From CAYWVR01 sp964461715 (GTDB taxonomy: Bacteria; Planctomycetota; Phycisphaerae; FEN-1346): a DNA stretch of 64,000 nt. Location: the NCBI GenBank assembly GCA_964461715.1, contig CAYWVR010000011.1, forward strand, positions 31,621 through 95,620. The letters run 5' to 3'. Shown here piece after piece: positions 17,066 to 26,215 of the stretch. Position 1 is the first letter of the stretch. Each line of letters opens with the position of its first letter. The position numbers and the translations under genes were made by a program. The notes under the pieces were generated by a model. That model searched no databases and was not told the DNA's origin. It was given only the letters and a program-made list of their open reading frames with translations.

Positions 17066-17992
17066 TTACAGGCCCTCAAAGAGCCGCGTGCTGATGTATC
17101 GCTCCGCGGGGCTGGGGATGATGACGACGAGGGTTTTTCCGGCCATGCCTTCGCGTGCGGCGACCTTCGCCGCCGCCGCCAGCGCCGCCCCGCTCGAGAT
17201 GCCGACCATGAGGCCCTCCTCGCATGCGGCGCGGCGGGCCCACTCGAAGGCGGGGTCGTCCTCGACCTTGGCGACCTCGTCGATGAGTTGGGTGTCGAGG
17301 ATCGGAGGGATAAACCCCGCCCCGATGCCCTGAATGCCGTGCGGGCCCGGCTCGCCGCCCGAGAGGACGGGGCTGGACGCCGGCTCCACGGCGATGGCCT
17401 TGAACTCCGGCTTCCGGGCCTTGATCACCCCCGCCACGCCCGTAATCGTGCCGCCCGTCCCCACCCCGGCCACGAGGACGTCGACCCGCCCGTCGGTATC
17501 CCACCAGATTTCCTCGGCGGTCGTGCGGCGGTGGATGTCGACGTTGGCGGGGTTGGCGAACTGGTTGGGCACCCAGACGTGGTCGGACTCGGCGTCCATC
17601 TCGTCGGCCTTCTCGATGGCCCCCTTCATGCCCTGGTCGGCGGGCGTCAGGACCAACTCCGCCCCCAGGAGCTTCAGGAGCCGCCTCCGCTCCACGCTCA
17701 TGCTCTCCGGCATCGTCAGGCACAGCCGGTACCCCTTGGCCGCGCACACGAACGCCAGGGCCACGCCCGTGTTGCCGCTGGTGGGCTCGACGATGAGGGT
17801 GTCGGGCTGGATGCGTCCGTCGCGCTCGGCGGCCTCGATCATGGCGACGCCGATGCGGTCCTTGACCGTATTGGCGGGATTGAAGAACTCGAGCTTCGCC
17901 AGCACCTCGGCCTCGGATTGGATGATCCGGTTGATCCGCACCAGGGGGGTGCGGCCGATGGCCCGACTGGCCGTCTCGAACACCTTCGCCAT
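17066..17992 (-). CDS. cysK: Cysteine synthase (O-acetylserine sulfhydrylase)
   Basis: A 308-residue PLP enzyme that makes cysteine from O-acetylserine and sulfide. The PLP lysine is Lys44 in NPANTVKDRIG, the substrate loop is TSGNTG (71-76), and the phosphate loop is GVGTGGTITGV. The length is that of CysK/CysM. The context (a promoter just upstream, then UroD-like, ndk and hisDCB in the same direction) suggests it opens a mixed amino-acid and nucleotide transcript. Confidence 0.93.
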   Translation of the reverse strand: MAKVFETASRAIGRTPLVRINRIIQSEAEVLAKLEFFNPANTVKDRIGVAMIEAAERDGRIQPDTLIVEPTSGNTGVALAFVCAAKGYRLCLTMPESMSVERRRLLKLLGAELVLTPADQGMKGAIEKADEMDAESDHVWVPNQFANPANVDIHRRTTAEEIWWDTDGRVDVLVAGVGTGGTITGVAGVIKARKPEFKAIAVEPASSPVLSGGEPGPHGIQGIGAGFIPPILDTQLIDEVAKVEDDPAFEWARRAACEEGLMVGISSGAALAAAAKVAAREGMAGKTLVVIIPSPAERYISTRLFEGL

Positions 17993-18033
17993 GGGTTTTC
18001 TCTCGCCTGCGGGACGGAAAGGCAACAGGGGCC

Positions 18034-18062
18034 AGTCTAGGCGGTGCCCCGGGGCAAGTCAA
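18034..18062 (-). promoter_or_regulatory. Promoter of cysK and downstream genes
   Basis: Minus strand TTGACT (18062-18057), 17 bases, TAGACT (18039-18034). The start of transcription near 18027 gives a 35-base leader to cysK. Confidence 0.72.
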
Positions 18063-18170
18063 GCGGCGGCGCAGATGGCCCCTTGACTTCCTTTCCCGCC
18101 CTTCCCGGCTACAGCCGGGGGGCCAATCCGGTCGATAGACCGCGGGAACGCACGCTGAGGTGACGGAACC

Positions 18171-18527
18171 ATGATCGACAAACTCGAAGGCTACACGCGT
18201 CACCTGGTGGGCAATCGCCGCAACGACCCTCGCCGGCGGGTCCGACTCGAGGCCATCGTCCGGGACGAGGGCAGCAACCAGATCGTCTTCCGCGGACGCA
18301 CGCGCGACCTCTCGACGGGCGGCTGCCGCATCCTGGGCCTGCCCGTCGGGCTGGGCGTCACGTTCGGCCAGCGGGTGCATGTGGAGCTGGTGATTCCGCC
18401 GAAAAGCGACTCGGGGCTGACGCGCAAACCCACCCTCAGCGGCTTCATTTGCCGCGTTATCGACGACGATGCCGAGTATTTCATCAGCGTGGCGTTCGAC
18501 GCGAAGCAGAGGGCGCGGAGCAACTGA
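18171..18527 (+). CDS. PilZ-domain protein
   Basis: A 118-residue single-domain PilZ protein. The c-di-GMP-binding residues are visible: the RRNDPRRRVR arginine box at about 16-25 and DLSTGG near residue 45. It should bind cyclic di-GMP and pass the signal to an unknown partner. GAGGTGA precedes the ATG. The gene stands alone between cysK (divergent) and nifU. Confidence 0.85.
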   Translation: MIDKLEGYTRHLVGNRRNDPRRRVRLEAIVRDEGSNQIVFRGRTRDLSTGGCRILGLPVGLGVTFGQRVHVELVIPPKSDSGLTRKPTLSGFICRVIDDDAEYFISVAFDAKQRARSN

Positions 18528-18640
18528 CGGACCGATCCCCGGCGCCTCCTGCCCGATTCGGGCGCCGGACCCATGGGCGTGCGGGCCGCCCCCTGTCCGC
18601 ACGCCCTTCCTTTTTGCGCCCACCCGGACCACGGTGCGTC

Positions 18641-18669
18641 TTGAACGGAATCCCGAGGCGGCGTAGAAT
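18641..18669 (+). promoter_or_regulatory. Promoter of nifU-nifS operon
   Basis: TTGAAC (18641-18646), 17 bases, TAGAAT (18664-18669). The leader to ATG 18709 is about 33 bases. Confidence 0.7.
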
Positions 18670-18708
18670 GGCCGAAGAAGGACACCGAGTATCGGGAGAC
18701 GCCGCGCT

Positions 18709-19566
18709 ATGTGGGATTACACCGAGAAGGTCCGCGATCATTTCCTGAACCCCCGTCACGTGGGCGAAATCGCGGACCCCGACCTCGACGCCACCGTCGG
18801 CAATATCACCTGCGGCGACGCCCTCCGCCTCATGCTGAAGCTCGACGACGAGGGCCGCATCGCCGACGCCCGATTCCAGACCTTCGGCTGCGCCTCCGCC
18901 ATCGCCTCCTCGGACGCCCTCGCCGAGATTCTCGTCGGAAAGACCCTCGACCAGGCCGCCGCCCTCACCGACGATGACATCGCCGAGTACCTCGGCGGCC
19001 TGCCCGAGGAGAAGATGCACTGCTCCGTCATGGGCATGGAGGCCCTCCAGAAGGCCCTCGCGAACTATCGCGGCGAGCCCTTCGAGCTCGAGGAAGAGGG
19101 CCGCATCGTCTGCCGATGCTTCGGCGTCACCGACAAGGTCATCGAGCGGGTCGTCCGCGAGCACAACCTCACAACCGTCGACGAGGTCACCCATTACACG
19201 AAGGCGGGAGGCGGGTGCCACGGCTGCGTCCCCGAGATCGAGGCCATCATCCGCAGCGTCCACGGCGGAAAGGACGAATCCGCCGCCGAACGGGCCCCGG
19301 CGCGCCCGATGACCAACCTCCAACGCATCAACCGCATCCAGGAGGTCATCGAGCAGGAAGTCCGCCCCATGGTCCAGCAGGACGGCGGCGACGTCGAGCT
19401 GATCGACGTCGACGGAAAGCACGTACAGGTGGCCTTCCTGGGCCATTGTGCGTGGTGCCCGGTCAGCGACGTCACCCTTAAGGGGGCCGTCGAGGGCAAG
19501 CTCCGCGAGCTGGTGGACCCGGACATCGTTGTCGAGGACGTCGGACCCCGCATTCGTAACACGTGA
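18709..19566 (+). CDS. nifU: Three-domain NifU Fe-S cluster scaffold
   Basis: A 285-residue NifU with all three classic modules. The IscU-like scaffold uses Cys35, Cys61 and Cys105. The central [2Fe-2S] ferredoxin-like (Bfd) domain has Cys135, Cys137, Cys170 and Cys173. The C-terminal Nfu domain has Cys247 and Cys250 (CAWC). It assembles clusters from sulfur supplied by NifS. No nitrogenase gene is near, so it probably serves general Fe-S assembly, as in other anaerobes with a NIF-type system. The nifS gene follows after 19 bases. Confidence 0.94.
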   Translation: MWDYTEKVRDHFLNPRHVGEIADPDLDATVGNITCGDALRLMLKLDDEGRIADARFQTFGCASAIASSDALAEILVGKTLDQAAALTDDDIAEYLGGLPEEKMHCSVMGMEALQKALANYRGEPFELEEEGRIVCRCFGVTDKVIERVVREHNLTTVDEVTHYTKAGGGCHGCVPEIEAIIRSVHGGKDESAAERAPARPMTNLQRINRIQEVIEQEVRPMVQQDGGDVELIDVDGKHVQVAFLGHCAWCPVSDVTLKGAVEGKLRELVDPDIVVEDVGPRIRNT

Positions 19567-19585
19567 TCCCCGGGGGAGTTCGCAC

Positions 19586-20791
19586 ATGAGCCAGGCCATC
19601 TACCTCGACAACAACGCCACCACCGCCGTTGCCCCCGAGGTCCGCGAGGCCATGATGCCCTTCCTCGGCGAGCTCTACGGCAACCCCTCCTCCATGCACA
19701 CCTTCGGGGGTCAGGTCGGACGCTACGTCGAGGAAGCCCGCGAGCGGGTCGCCGAACTCCTTGGGGCCCATCCGACGGAGGTCATTTTCACCTCCTGCGG
19801 CACCGAGAGCGACAATACGGCCATCCGCAGCGCCCTGATGACCTATGCCGACCGGCGGCACGTGGTCACCAGCCGCGTCGAGCACCCCGCCGTCCTGACC
19901 CTGTGCCAGGCCCTCGCCAAGGCCCCCGCGGGCCAGCCGCGGTACCGTGTCTCGGAGCTGGGTGTCGACGCCGACGGACGCCTCGACCGCAAGGCCGTCG
20001 AGGACGCCCTCGACGACGATACCGCCATCGTCTCCATCATGTGGGCCAACAACGAAACCGGCGTGCTCTTGCCCGTCGAGGCCATCGGAGAGGCTTGCCG
20101 CGAGCGCGGCATCCTCTTCCACACCGACGCGGTCCAGGCCGTGGGCAAGATGCCCATGCGCGTGGCCGACCTGCCCATCGACATGCTCAGCCTCTCCGGC
20201 CACAAACTCCACGCGCCCAAGGGCGTCGGGGCCCTCTACGTCCGCCGCGGGACCCGTTTCTCGCCTCTGCTGGTGGGCGGCCACCAGGAACGAAACCGGC
20301 GAGGCGGGACGGAGGCCGTGCCGCTTATCGTCGCCCTCGGAAGGGCCGCGGCGCTGGCCCTGGAGCGGATGGACGAGGAGAATACGCGGGTGCGGGCGCT
20401 GCGGGACCGACTCGAAAAGGGCCTGCTGGAGGCCTGTCCGGGGGCCCGCCTGAACGGCCATCCCACCGAGCGCCTGCCCAACACCTCAAACATCAGCTTC
20501 GAGTTCGTCGAGGGCGAGAGCATCCTGCTGATGCTCGATCAGTACGGGATTTGTGCCTCCAGCGGCTCGGCATGCACGTCCGGCAGCCTCGAGCCCAGCC
20601 ACGTGATGCGGGCCATGGGGGTGCCCTACACCGCCGCCCACGGCTCCGTCCGCTTCAGCCTGAGCGTCTACAATACCGAGGAGGAGATCGACCGCGTCGT
20701 CGAGGTCCTGCCGCCCATCATCCGGCGGCTCCGCGAGATCTCGCCGTTCGGACGCGATCAGATCGCCGAAACCCCCGTTAAACGAACCTGA
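19586..20791 (+). CDS. nifS: Cysteine desulfurase, NifS/IscS type
   Basis: A 401-residue PLP enzyme that takes sulfur from cysteine. The start MSQAIYLDNNATT is typical. The PLP lysine is Lys207 in SLSGHKLHAPKG. The persulfide cysteine is Cys330 in ASSGSACTSG, within a full-length group I loop. It is preceded by GGGGGAG and sits directly behind nifU, its sulfur acceptor. Confidence 0.94.
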   Translation: MSQAIYLDNNATTAVAPEVREAMMPFLGELYGNPSSMHTFGGQVGRYVEEARERVAELLGAHPTEVIFTSCGTESDNTAIRSALMTYADRRHVVTSRVEHPAVLTLCQALAKAPAGQPRYRVSELGVDADGRLDRKAVEDALDDDTAIVSIMWANNETGVLLPVEAIGEACRERGILFHTDAVQAVGKMPMRVADLPIDMLSLSGHKLHAPKGVGALYVRRGTRFSPLLVGGHQERNRRGGTEAVPLIVALGRAAALALERMDEENTRVRALRDRLEKGLLEACPGARLNGHPTERLPNTSNISFEFVEGESILLMLDQYGICASSGSACTSGSLEPSHVMRAMGVPYTAAHGSVRFSLSVYNTEEEIDRVVEVLPPIIRRLREISPFGRDQIAETPVKRT

Positions 20792-20840
20792 AGGCCCCAG
20801 GAAGGCCGATTTCAACCGTTCCCCGAAAGGAGTCCATCGC

Positions 20841-21347
20841 ATGAGCAAGAAGTTCTTCAACGAGGTCGAAGCCCTCAAGATCGCTCAGAACATGGAGCGC
20901 CATGGCATCGCCTTCTACGAAAAAGCCGCCGCCGCCTCCCCCGATGAAAGCACCCGGAAGGTCCTTCTGGAGCTCGCCGAGGACGAAAAGAAGCACCTCG
21001 CGCGTTTCGAGGAGATCGAGGAGAAGTTCCAGGCCCATCGCCGAGACGGAGGCGGATATGCCGACGATGAGGACCTCCGGGCCTACATCGACCGCCTCAT
21101 CGGGACCCAGGTCTTCGCCGACGAGGGCGATGTGGCACGGCTTGCGGAACAAACCGATTCCGACTACGAGGCCTTGGGGGTGGGCATGCGGGCCGAACGC
21201 GATTCGATCGTCTTCTATCAGGAGATGATCGATTTCGTCGATTCGCCCGAGGCCAAGGAGGCGTTCGGCCAGATCCTCAACGAGGAACGCCGCCACCTCC
21301 AAATCCTCGGCGAACGCTCCGAGCACTGCGAAAACTACGAGGCCTAG
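20841..21347 (+). CDS. Rubrerythrin-like diiron protein (no rubredoxin domain)
   Basis: A 168-residue four-helix ferritin-like protein. Paired iron-binding motifs are visible in each half: ERHGIAFYEKA with EDEKKHL, and ERDSIVFYQEM with NEERRHL. There is no C-terminal rubredoxin CxxC pair, so it is a short (erythrin-type) rubrerythrin. Its likely role is peroxide or oxygen removal or iron handling. It probably shares the nifU-nifS transcript (49-base gap, AAGGAG site), protecting or feeding Fe-S assembly. Its TAG stop shares the CTAG at 21344-21347 with the convergent HEAT gene. Confidence 0.85.
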   Translation: MSKKFFNEVEALKIAQNMERHGIAFYEKAAAASPDESTRKVLLELAEDEKKHLARFEEIEEKFQAHRRDGGGYADDEDLRAYIDRLIGTQVFADEGDVARLAEQTDSDYEALGVGMRAERDSIVFYQEMIDFVDSPEAKEAFGQILNEERRHLQILGERSEHCENYEA

Positions 21348-22504
21348 GGCCCCGCGGGCGTTTCATCCCCAACATCCAGGGCCTCGCGGACCTGCCGCAG
21401 GGCTTGCGTTGCGGCGGCCCGGGTGCTCCGCGGATACCCCGGCCGCGCGTGCTTCAGGCGGATCGTGCTCGTCTCCCGGAGCCGCGCCAGGAGCTCGAGG
21501 GCAGGCTTTGCGTCTGCCCGCATCCGTCCGAGAACAAGGACTGCCTCAATCGCCGCAGGGCTGCCGGCGGCCTCCTGATCCTCGATTTCGGCGGTCACGA
21601 GGCCCAGCGTCTCCTCGGCCTGGCCGGTGATCCTGTACATGGCCCAGGCGGCCGCGAGACGCGCATGGGGGGCCCGGTACAGGGGGCCCTCTTCCTCGTC
21701 GGGCTGTGGCCGCCGTGCCGCCTTGCGGAGGCCATCGAGGGCCGGTTCGGCGGCCTTGCCCATGCGTCCGAGGGCCACGGCGGCGGCCCACCGGCGGGTG
21801 ACACGAGGGCTCGAAAGGGCCGTTTCCAGGGACGCAAGGGCCGGCCTTGCGTCCGGCCCCATGAGGCCCAGGGCCCAGACGGCCGCGTCCGCGAGATCTT
21901 CGTCCGCTTCCGCCAGCGCCTCCAGAAGGGCCGCGACGCTCGCCTCCTCGACCGGCCGCGCGATCCCGAGCATCGAGGCGGCAACCTGCCTCAAATCGGC
22001 GTTCTTCACAGCGCCAAGCGTGTTTCGAAGGGCCCTCGACGCCTCCGGACCGCCGATCTCGCCGAGCGCCGTCAGAATCTCGGCCGCCACCTGCGGTTGG
22101 GCCCCGTCCAGCCTCTCCACGAGAGGCGGCACGGCCTCCCGGGCGGCCGGACCGATCTTGCCGAGGGCCCGGGCGGCATCCCCGACCGGAAGCCGACCGG
22201 CCTTCATGGCCTCCAGAAGGGGCTTTACGGCCGTTTCGGCGGCCGGGCCGACGGCCGCGAGGGCCCGGGCGGCGAGGCAGGCGACGGCCGGGTCGGAGAG
22301 GGCCTTCGCGAGGGCCCCCACGGCTGGGGCGGCAGCCTTTCCGAGGGTCGAGAGCTCCAGGGCAGCGCGCCTCCGGACGAGAACCTCCGCGCTCCCTAAG
22401 TCCTTTACCAGAAAGGAGATACCTTCCGGGCCCACGTCCCGCGGTCCGGCCGCCCGGGCCGTCGAGGAAAGGATCAGCGCCGTCGCCAAGGCCGCCCACC
22501 GCAT
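21344..22504 (-). CDS. Secreted HEAT-repeat protein
   Basis: A 386-residue protein with a signal peptide (MRWAALATALILSSTARA) and then about eight HEAT/PBS-lyase-like helical repeats of roughly 38 residues. The repeated core reads like AARALGKIGPAAREAVPPL and AVWALGLMGPDARPAL. Such solenoids bind other proteins; the partner is unknown. The start at 22504 has GGGAGGAT upstream and places the signal peptide first. In-frame codons back to 22633 look non-coding. Confidence 0.82.
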   Translation of the reverse strand: MRWAALATALILSSTARAAGPRDVGPEGISFLVKDLGSAEVLVRRRAALELSTLGKAAAPAVGALAKALSDPAVACLAARALAAVGPAAETAVKPLLEAMKAGRLPVGDAARALGKIGPAAREAVPPLVERLDGAQPQVAAEILTALGEIGGPEASRALRNTLGAVKNADLRQVAASMLGIARPVEEASVAALLEALAEADEDLADAAVWALGLMGPDARPALASLETALSSPRVTRRWAAAVALGRMGKAAEPALDGLRKAARRPQPDEEEGPLYRAPHARLAAAWAMYRITGQAEETLGLVTAEIEDQEAAGSPAAIEAVLVLGRMRADAKPALELLARLRETSTIRLKHARPGYPRSTRAAATQALRQVREALDVGDETPAGP

Positions 22505-22688
22505 TCGCGTATCCTCCCGTTGCCCGCTCTTGGACGTCCGGCGCCCCCCGCCGGTTCGCGCTCTTGCCGGCCCGCGCATCGTCAACACAATCGCCTTCGC
22601 GCCCCTCATTGATCGAATGAGAACCCGGACCATCCACCCCCAAGAGGTCGGGGGCCCGTCGGTCGGTCACGGCCTCGGCGAGCCGGGC

Positions 22689-24443
22689 CTATGGGTTCAA
22701 TTCGCACTTGGTGGGGCGGGCGAGGTTGAGGAACGCTTCGACGGCCAAGGCGAGGGCGAGGACCAGGGTGACGGCGTTGACGACGACGAGGGTCCATTTC
22801 TGGGTGGCGGAGAAGGCGTCGGTGACCTCGCGCGTCGCGAAGTCGATCTCGTTGGCGACCATGGCCCACACGGTCAGGACGAGCATGAAGAGACACGGGC
22901 CGAGGGTCAGCAGGTACCCCCACGTCCCCCGCCGCCTCAGGTACACGCTGATCAGCAGGAGGGCCAGGGCCGCGAGGAGCTGGTTGACCGCTCCGAACAG
23001 GGGCCAGAGGGTCAGCGCCCCCGTGCCGCTCGCCCCCGTGGCGAAGGCCAGGGCCCCGGCCGTCCCCACGGCGATGGCCGTGGCGACCCAGCGGTTCGCC
23101 AGGACCGGCGCCCGGACGTGCCCTGCGAGCTCGGCGATGACGTATCGCTGGATGCGGGTGGCGGTGTCGAGGGTCGTGCCGGCGAAGCTGGCGATGAAGA
23201 CGCCCATGATGATCATGCCGATGGCCTTGGGCACGCCGACGGTGGCCAGCATGTTGGCCGAGCCGTTGACGACGGCGGCGACCTTGGACGCGAGGCCCCC
23301 GGCGGCGTCCCACGACGCGTAGTGATACCTCCAGGCGGCGAGGCCCGTCAGCTCCGTCCCGTCCGCCGCCGTGTAGGCCATGCCGATGCCGGCGGCCACC
23401 GCGACGACGACCATCACCGCCAGGGCGCCCTCCAGGAGCATCGACCCGTACCCGACGAACTGCGCGTCCGTCTCCCGCTCGACCTGCTTCGAGGTCGTGC
23501 CGCCCGAGACGAGGCAGTGAAACCCGCTGATCGCGCCGCAGGCGATGACGACGCCGAGGAAGGGCCACAGGGGCGGGGCGCCCTCGGGGTCCAGGTTCAC
23601 GGCCGGGGCGACGATCTCCAGGCCACCCCATCCCGCCGAGGCCACCATCCCCACAATCAATAGACCCATCGCGATAAAAAGCTGCCATGCGTTGATGTAG
23701 TCGCGCGGCTGAAGGAGCGTCGTCACCGGTAGCGTCGAGGCGACGAACGCGTACACCAGCAGCACCAGTACCCACGCACCCGTCAGCGGCAGCGGGCCCA
23801 CCTGCCGGGGCAGGTCGGGATGGACCCAGTGCCCGAGCACCACGGTCCCGTACATCGCCAGCACCGCCGCGGCCGTCGCCGGGACCACGGGGAACTTGAA
23901 CTTGTAGATCGCCAGGCCGAGCCCCACCGCGATGGGCACCTCGCACCAGATCGGCAGCACCGATTGCGGGTACATCTTGAAGATCGCCCCGATCACCACG
24001 CCGAAGATGGCGATCACGATCAGGAGCTCCAGAAAGACGACCAGAAAAAAGAGCACCCGGGCCCGCGGGCCGACGTACCGGGCGGCGACCTCCGAAAGGC
24101 TCTTCCCCTCGTGCCGCATCGAGACCACCAGGGCCCCGAAATCGTGGACCGCGCCCATGACGATCGAGCCGACGAGAATCCACACCAACGCCGGCACCCA
24201 TCCCCAAATGATGCCAATGGCCGGGCCCACGATGGGGCCCGTCCCGGCAATCGATGTATAATGATGCCCGAAGATGATGCCCCGACGCGTGGGCACGTAG
24301 TCCGTGCCGTCGGCCAGGGTTATCGAGGGCGGCCGGGCCTCCGGGTCGAGCTTGAAGATCTTGCGGGCGAGGAACCGCCCGTACGTGTGGTACGCGACCA
24401 GATAGCCGACGAACGAGCCCAGGGCAATCAGAAGGGCGTCCAT
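22689..24443 (-). CDS. cstA: CstA family carbon starvation/peptide or pyruvate transporter
   Basis: A 584-residue membrane protein with about 14-16 hydrophobic helices. CstA motifs are clear: GRFLARKIFKLD, DYVPTRRGIIFGHHYTSIAGTGPIVGPA and GAVHDFGALVVSMRHEGKS near the N-terminus, and GAISGFHCLVSGGTTSKQV in the middle. The family takes up peptides or pyruvate during carbon limitation. It is shorter than E. coli CstA (701), as in many distant bacteria. GGAGGAGG precedes ATG 24443. Confidence 0.92.
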   Translation of the reverse strand: MDALLIALGSFVGYLVAYHTYGRFLARKIFKLDPEARPPSITLADGTDYVPTRRGIIFGHHYTSIAGTGPIVGPAIGIIWGWVPALVWILVGSIVMGAVHDFGALVVSMRHEGKSLSEVAARYVGPRARVLFFLVVFLELLIVIAIFGVVIGAIFKMYPQSVLPIWCEVPIAVGLGLAIYKFKFPVVPATAAAVLAMYGTVVLGHWVHPDLPRQVGPLPLTGAWVLVLLVYAFVASTLPVTTLLQPRDYINAWQLFIAMGLLIVGMVASAGWGGLEIVAPAVNLDPEGAPPLWPFLGVVIACGAISGFHCLVSGGTTSKQVERETDAQFVGYGSMLLEGALAVMVVVAVAAGIGMAYTAADGTELTGLAAWRYHYASWDAAGGLASKVAAVVNGSANMLATVGVPKAIGMIIMGVFIASFAGTTLDTATRIQRYVIAELAGHVRAPVLANRWVATAIAVGTAGALAFATGASGTGALTLWPLFGAVNQLLAALALLLISVYLRRRGTWGYLLTLGPCLFMLVLTVWAMVANEIDFATREVTDAFSATQKWTLVVVNAVTLVLALALAVEAFLNLARPTKCELNP

Positions 24444-24505
24444 ACGCCTCCTCCGGCGTCGGCCGGCCGACCTTCGATTTGGCTGGCACTCGAGCGCCGC
24501 CTCGC

Positions 24506-24533
24506 ATACTATCATCCCTGCCGGCGAACGCAA
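24506..24533 (-). promoter_or_regulatory. Promoter of cstA
   Basis: Minus strand TTGCGT (24533-24528), 16 bases, TAGTAT (24511-24506), about 60 bases before the cstA start. Confidence 0.5.
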
Positions 24534-24577
24534 GCGCCGCGGGTACGCGTTCGCCGCCCGCGCACGAAAGGCCGCCC

Positions 24578-25156
24578 ATGCCCCGGGTCATCCTCATCGG
24601 CGATTCCATCCGCATGGCCTACGAGCCCGGCGTCCGCGACCGGCTCGCGGCCCGGGCGGAGGTGTGGGGGCCGGACGAGAACGGCGGCGACAGCGCGAAC
24701 GTGCTCGCGAACCTCGACGAGTGGGCGATCGACCGCGACGCCGACGTCCTCCACCTCAACTGCGGCCTCCACGATATCAAGCGGCCCTTCGGCTCGGACG
24801 AGCGCCGGGTGCCCCTCGAGGCGTACCGGGCGAACCTGCGGACGATCTTCCGTCGCCTCGCCGAGGAGACCTCCGCGCGGCTCATCTGGGCCGCCACGAC
24901 GCCCGTCGACCACGAGCGCCACCATCGCAGGAAGGACTTCGACCGGTTCGAGGAGGACGTCGCGGCGGTCAACGCCGCCTCCCTCGCGCTCGCCGCCGAG
25001 TACGGCCTGACGATCAACGACCTGCACGGGGCCGTCGCCCGTGCCGGGCCCGATCGGCTGCTCGCCGAGGACGGGGTGCACTTTACGGCCGAGGGCGTCG
25101 AGGTCCTGGCGGCCGCCGTCGCGGAGAAGATCGCTGACGCGCTAAATCAATCATGA
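24578..25156 (+). CDS. SGNH/GDSL-type esterase
   Basis: A 192-residue SGNH hydrolase. Block I is VILIGDSIRM with nucleophile Ser10. The oxyanion Gly is in NCGLHD (61-66), and the catalytic pair is Asp165 and His168 in DGVHF. There is no signal peptide at the chosen ATG, so it is probably cytoplasmic. Substrate unknown; the family includes lipid, acyl and carbohydrate esterases. It diverges from cstA. Confidence 0.83.
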   Translation: MPRVILIGDSIRMAYEPGVRDRLAARAEVWGPDENGGDSANVLANLDEWAIDRDADVLHLNCGLHDIKRPFGSDERRVPLEAYRANLRTIFRRLAEETSARLIWAATTPVDHERHHRRKDFDRFEEDVAAVNAASLALAAEYGLTINDLHGAVARAGPDRLLAEDGVHFTAEGVEVLAAAVAEKIADALNQS

Positions 25157-25242
25157 CCCGTGCGCCAATCCCGCGTTAGCCGCGAGCCGAGGGCGAGCGC
25201 CTTTCTGTCTCGATGACCGGGGGCGCCGTCCCGGAGGGTCCC

Positions 25243-26028
25243 ATGAAATTCATCGTCGCCACCGATTGCGACGGGTGTGCCTGCGTCGTCGGGGCGCCGG
25301 GGATGACCCTGAGCGATGCCCCGGACTACCGCTTCTCGTGCGCCCAGGCGACGCGAGAGTCGGGGGCGGCGGTCCGGGCCCTGTTCGACGCCGGGGCCGA
25401 GGGGGTCCGGGTGTGGGACAATCACGGCCTCGGGGCGAACCTCGAGTTCGACCGCCTCGACCGCCGATGCGAGGTCGCCCTCGGGGCGGGCTTCGGCCGA
25501 CGCTGGCCCGGCCTCGACGAGACGTTCGCCGGCGTCCTGATGATCGGCTACCACGCCCGCGAGGGCACGCCGGGCGGCGTGCTGGCCCACACGTACAGCC
25601 CCGACGCGTATCGATGGATCAAGGTCAACGGGCGAGAGGTCGGCGAGATGACCCTCGACGCGGCCGTGGCCGGCGCCCTGGGCGTGCCCGTCATCTTCGT
25701 CTCCAGCGACGCCGCCGGCGTCGAGGAGGCCCGGGCCGAAATGCCCTGGATCGAGACCGTCGTGACGAAGGAGGGTCACGGGCGCACCTGTGCCCTGGGC
25801 CCGCACCCCGCCGTCGCCGCCGACGCCATCTACGACGGGGTCCGCCGAGCGGTCGAGCGGCTCGGCCAGATGAAGCCGCTGAATCTCGGGCGGGACCTGG
25901 AGGTCGAAATCCGCTTCAAACACGTCCTCGGGGCGTGGAAGGCCCGCCTGGGACGCCGGGGCTGGCACATGGCGGGCCTGCGCTCGATCCGCCGCCGCCT
26001 CGCAAGCGCCGCCGAATGGAGCGCGTGA
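25243..26028 (+). CDS. M55 family D-aminopeptidase (DppA-like)
   Basis: A 261-residue metallopeptidase of the DppA family, which trims D-amino-acid peptides such as cell-wall fragments. Metal-site motifs are TDCDG (Asp8 and Asp10, where most members have Asp and Glu), DNHG, MIGYHA and NGREVGEMTLDA. The E-to-D change keeps a carboxylate. The start at 25243 is set by GGAGGG and by alignment to the family N-terminus (MKLYISVDMEG). A hairpin lies 32 bases after the stop. Confidence 0.84.
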   Translation: MKFIVATDCDGCACVVGAPGMTLSDAPDYRFSCAQATRESGAAVRALFDAGAEGVRVWDNHGLGANLEFDRLDRRCEVALGAGFGRRWPGLDETFAGVLMIGYHAREGTPGGVLAHTYSPDAYRWIKVNGREVGEMTLDAAVAGALGVPVIFVSSDAAGVEEARAEMPWIETVVTKEGHGRTCALGPHPAVAADAIYDGVRRAVERLGQMKPLNLGRDLEVEIRFKHVLGAWKARLGRRGWHMAGLRSIRRRLASAAEWSA

Positions 26029-26059
26029 CCTCCTTCGATGAGCCACGGTCATGGCCGTT

Positions 26060-26087
26060 GCCCGGCGCCCGATGCCGGGCGTTTCTG
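26060..26087 (+). terminator. Possible terminator after M55 peptidase gene
   Basis: GCCCGGC (26060-26066) pairs with 26074-26080 across a 7-base loop, followed by GTTTCTG. The T-run is short. The rest of the 187-base gap before the TPR gene shows nothing. Confidence 0.45.
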
Positions 26088-26215
26088 AATGCCTCCCCCG
26101 TCTTGCCCGTCCATCCTTCGAGAGACGCTTTTGGCTGGAACCGCGGCCCGCGTGCCGCTACCCTACCGGCCGTGGCGCACCGTTCCGCCAGCCCTCGCCA
26201 AGGAGGTCGAGACCC

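Noticed and set aside
18083..18113. Plus-strand promoter for the PilZ gene (TTGACT with a GCTACA-like -10)
   Set aside because: The -10 match is too poor and the spacer too long to report as a feature.
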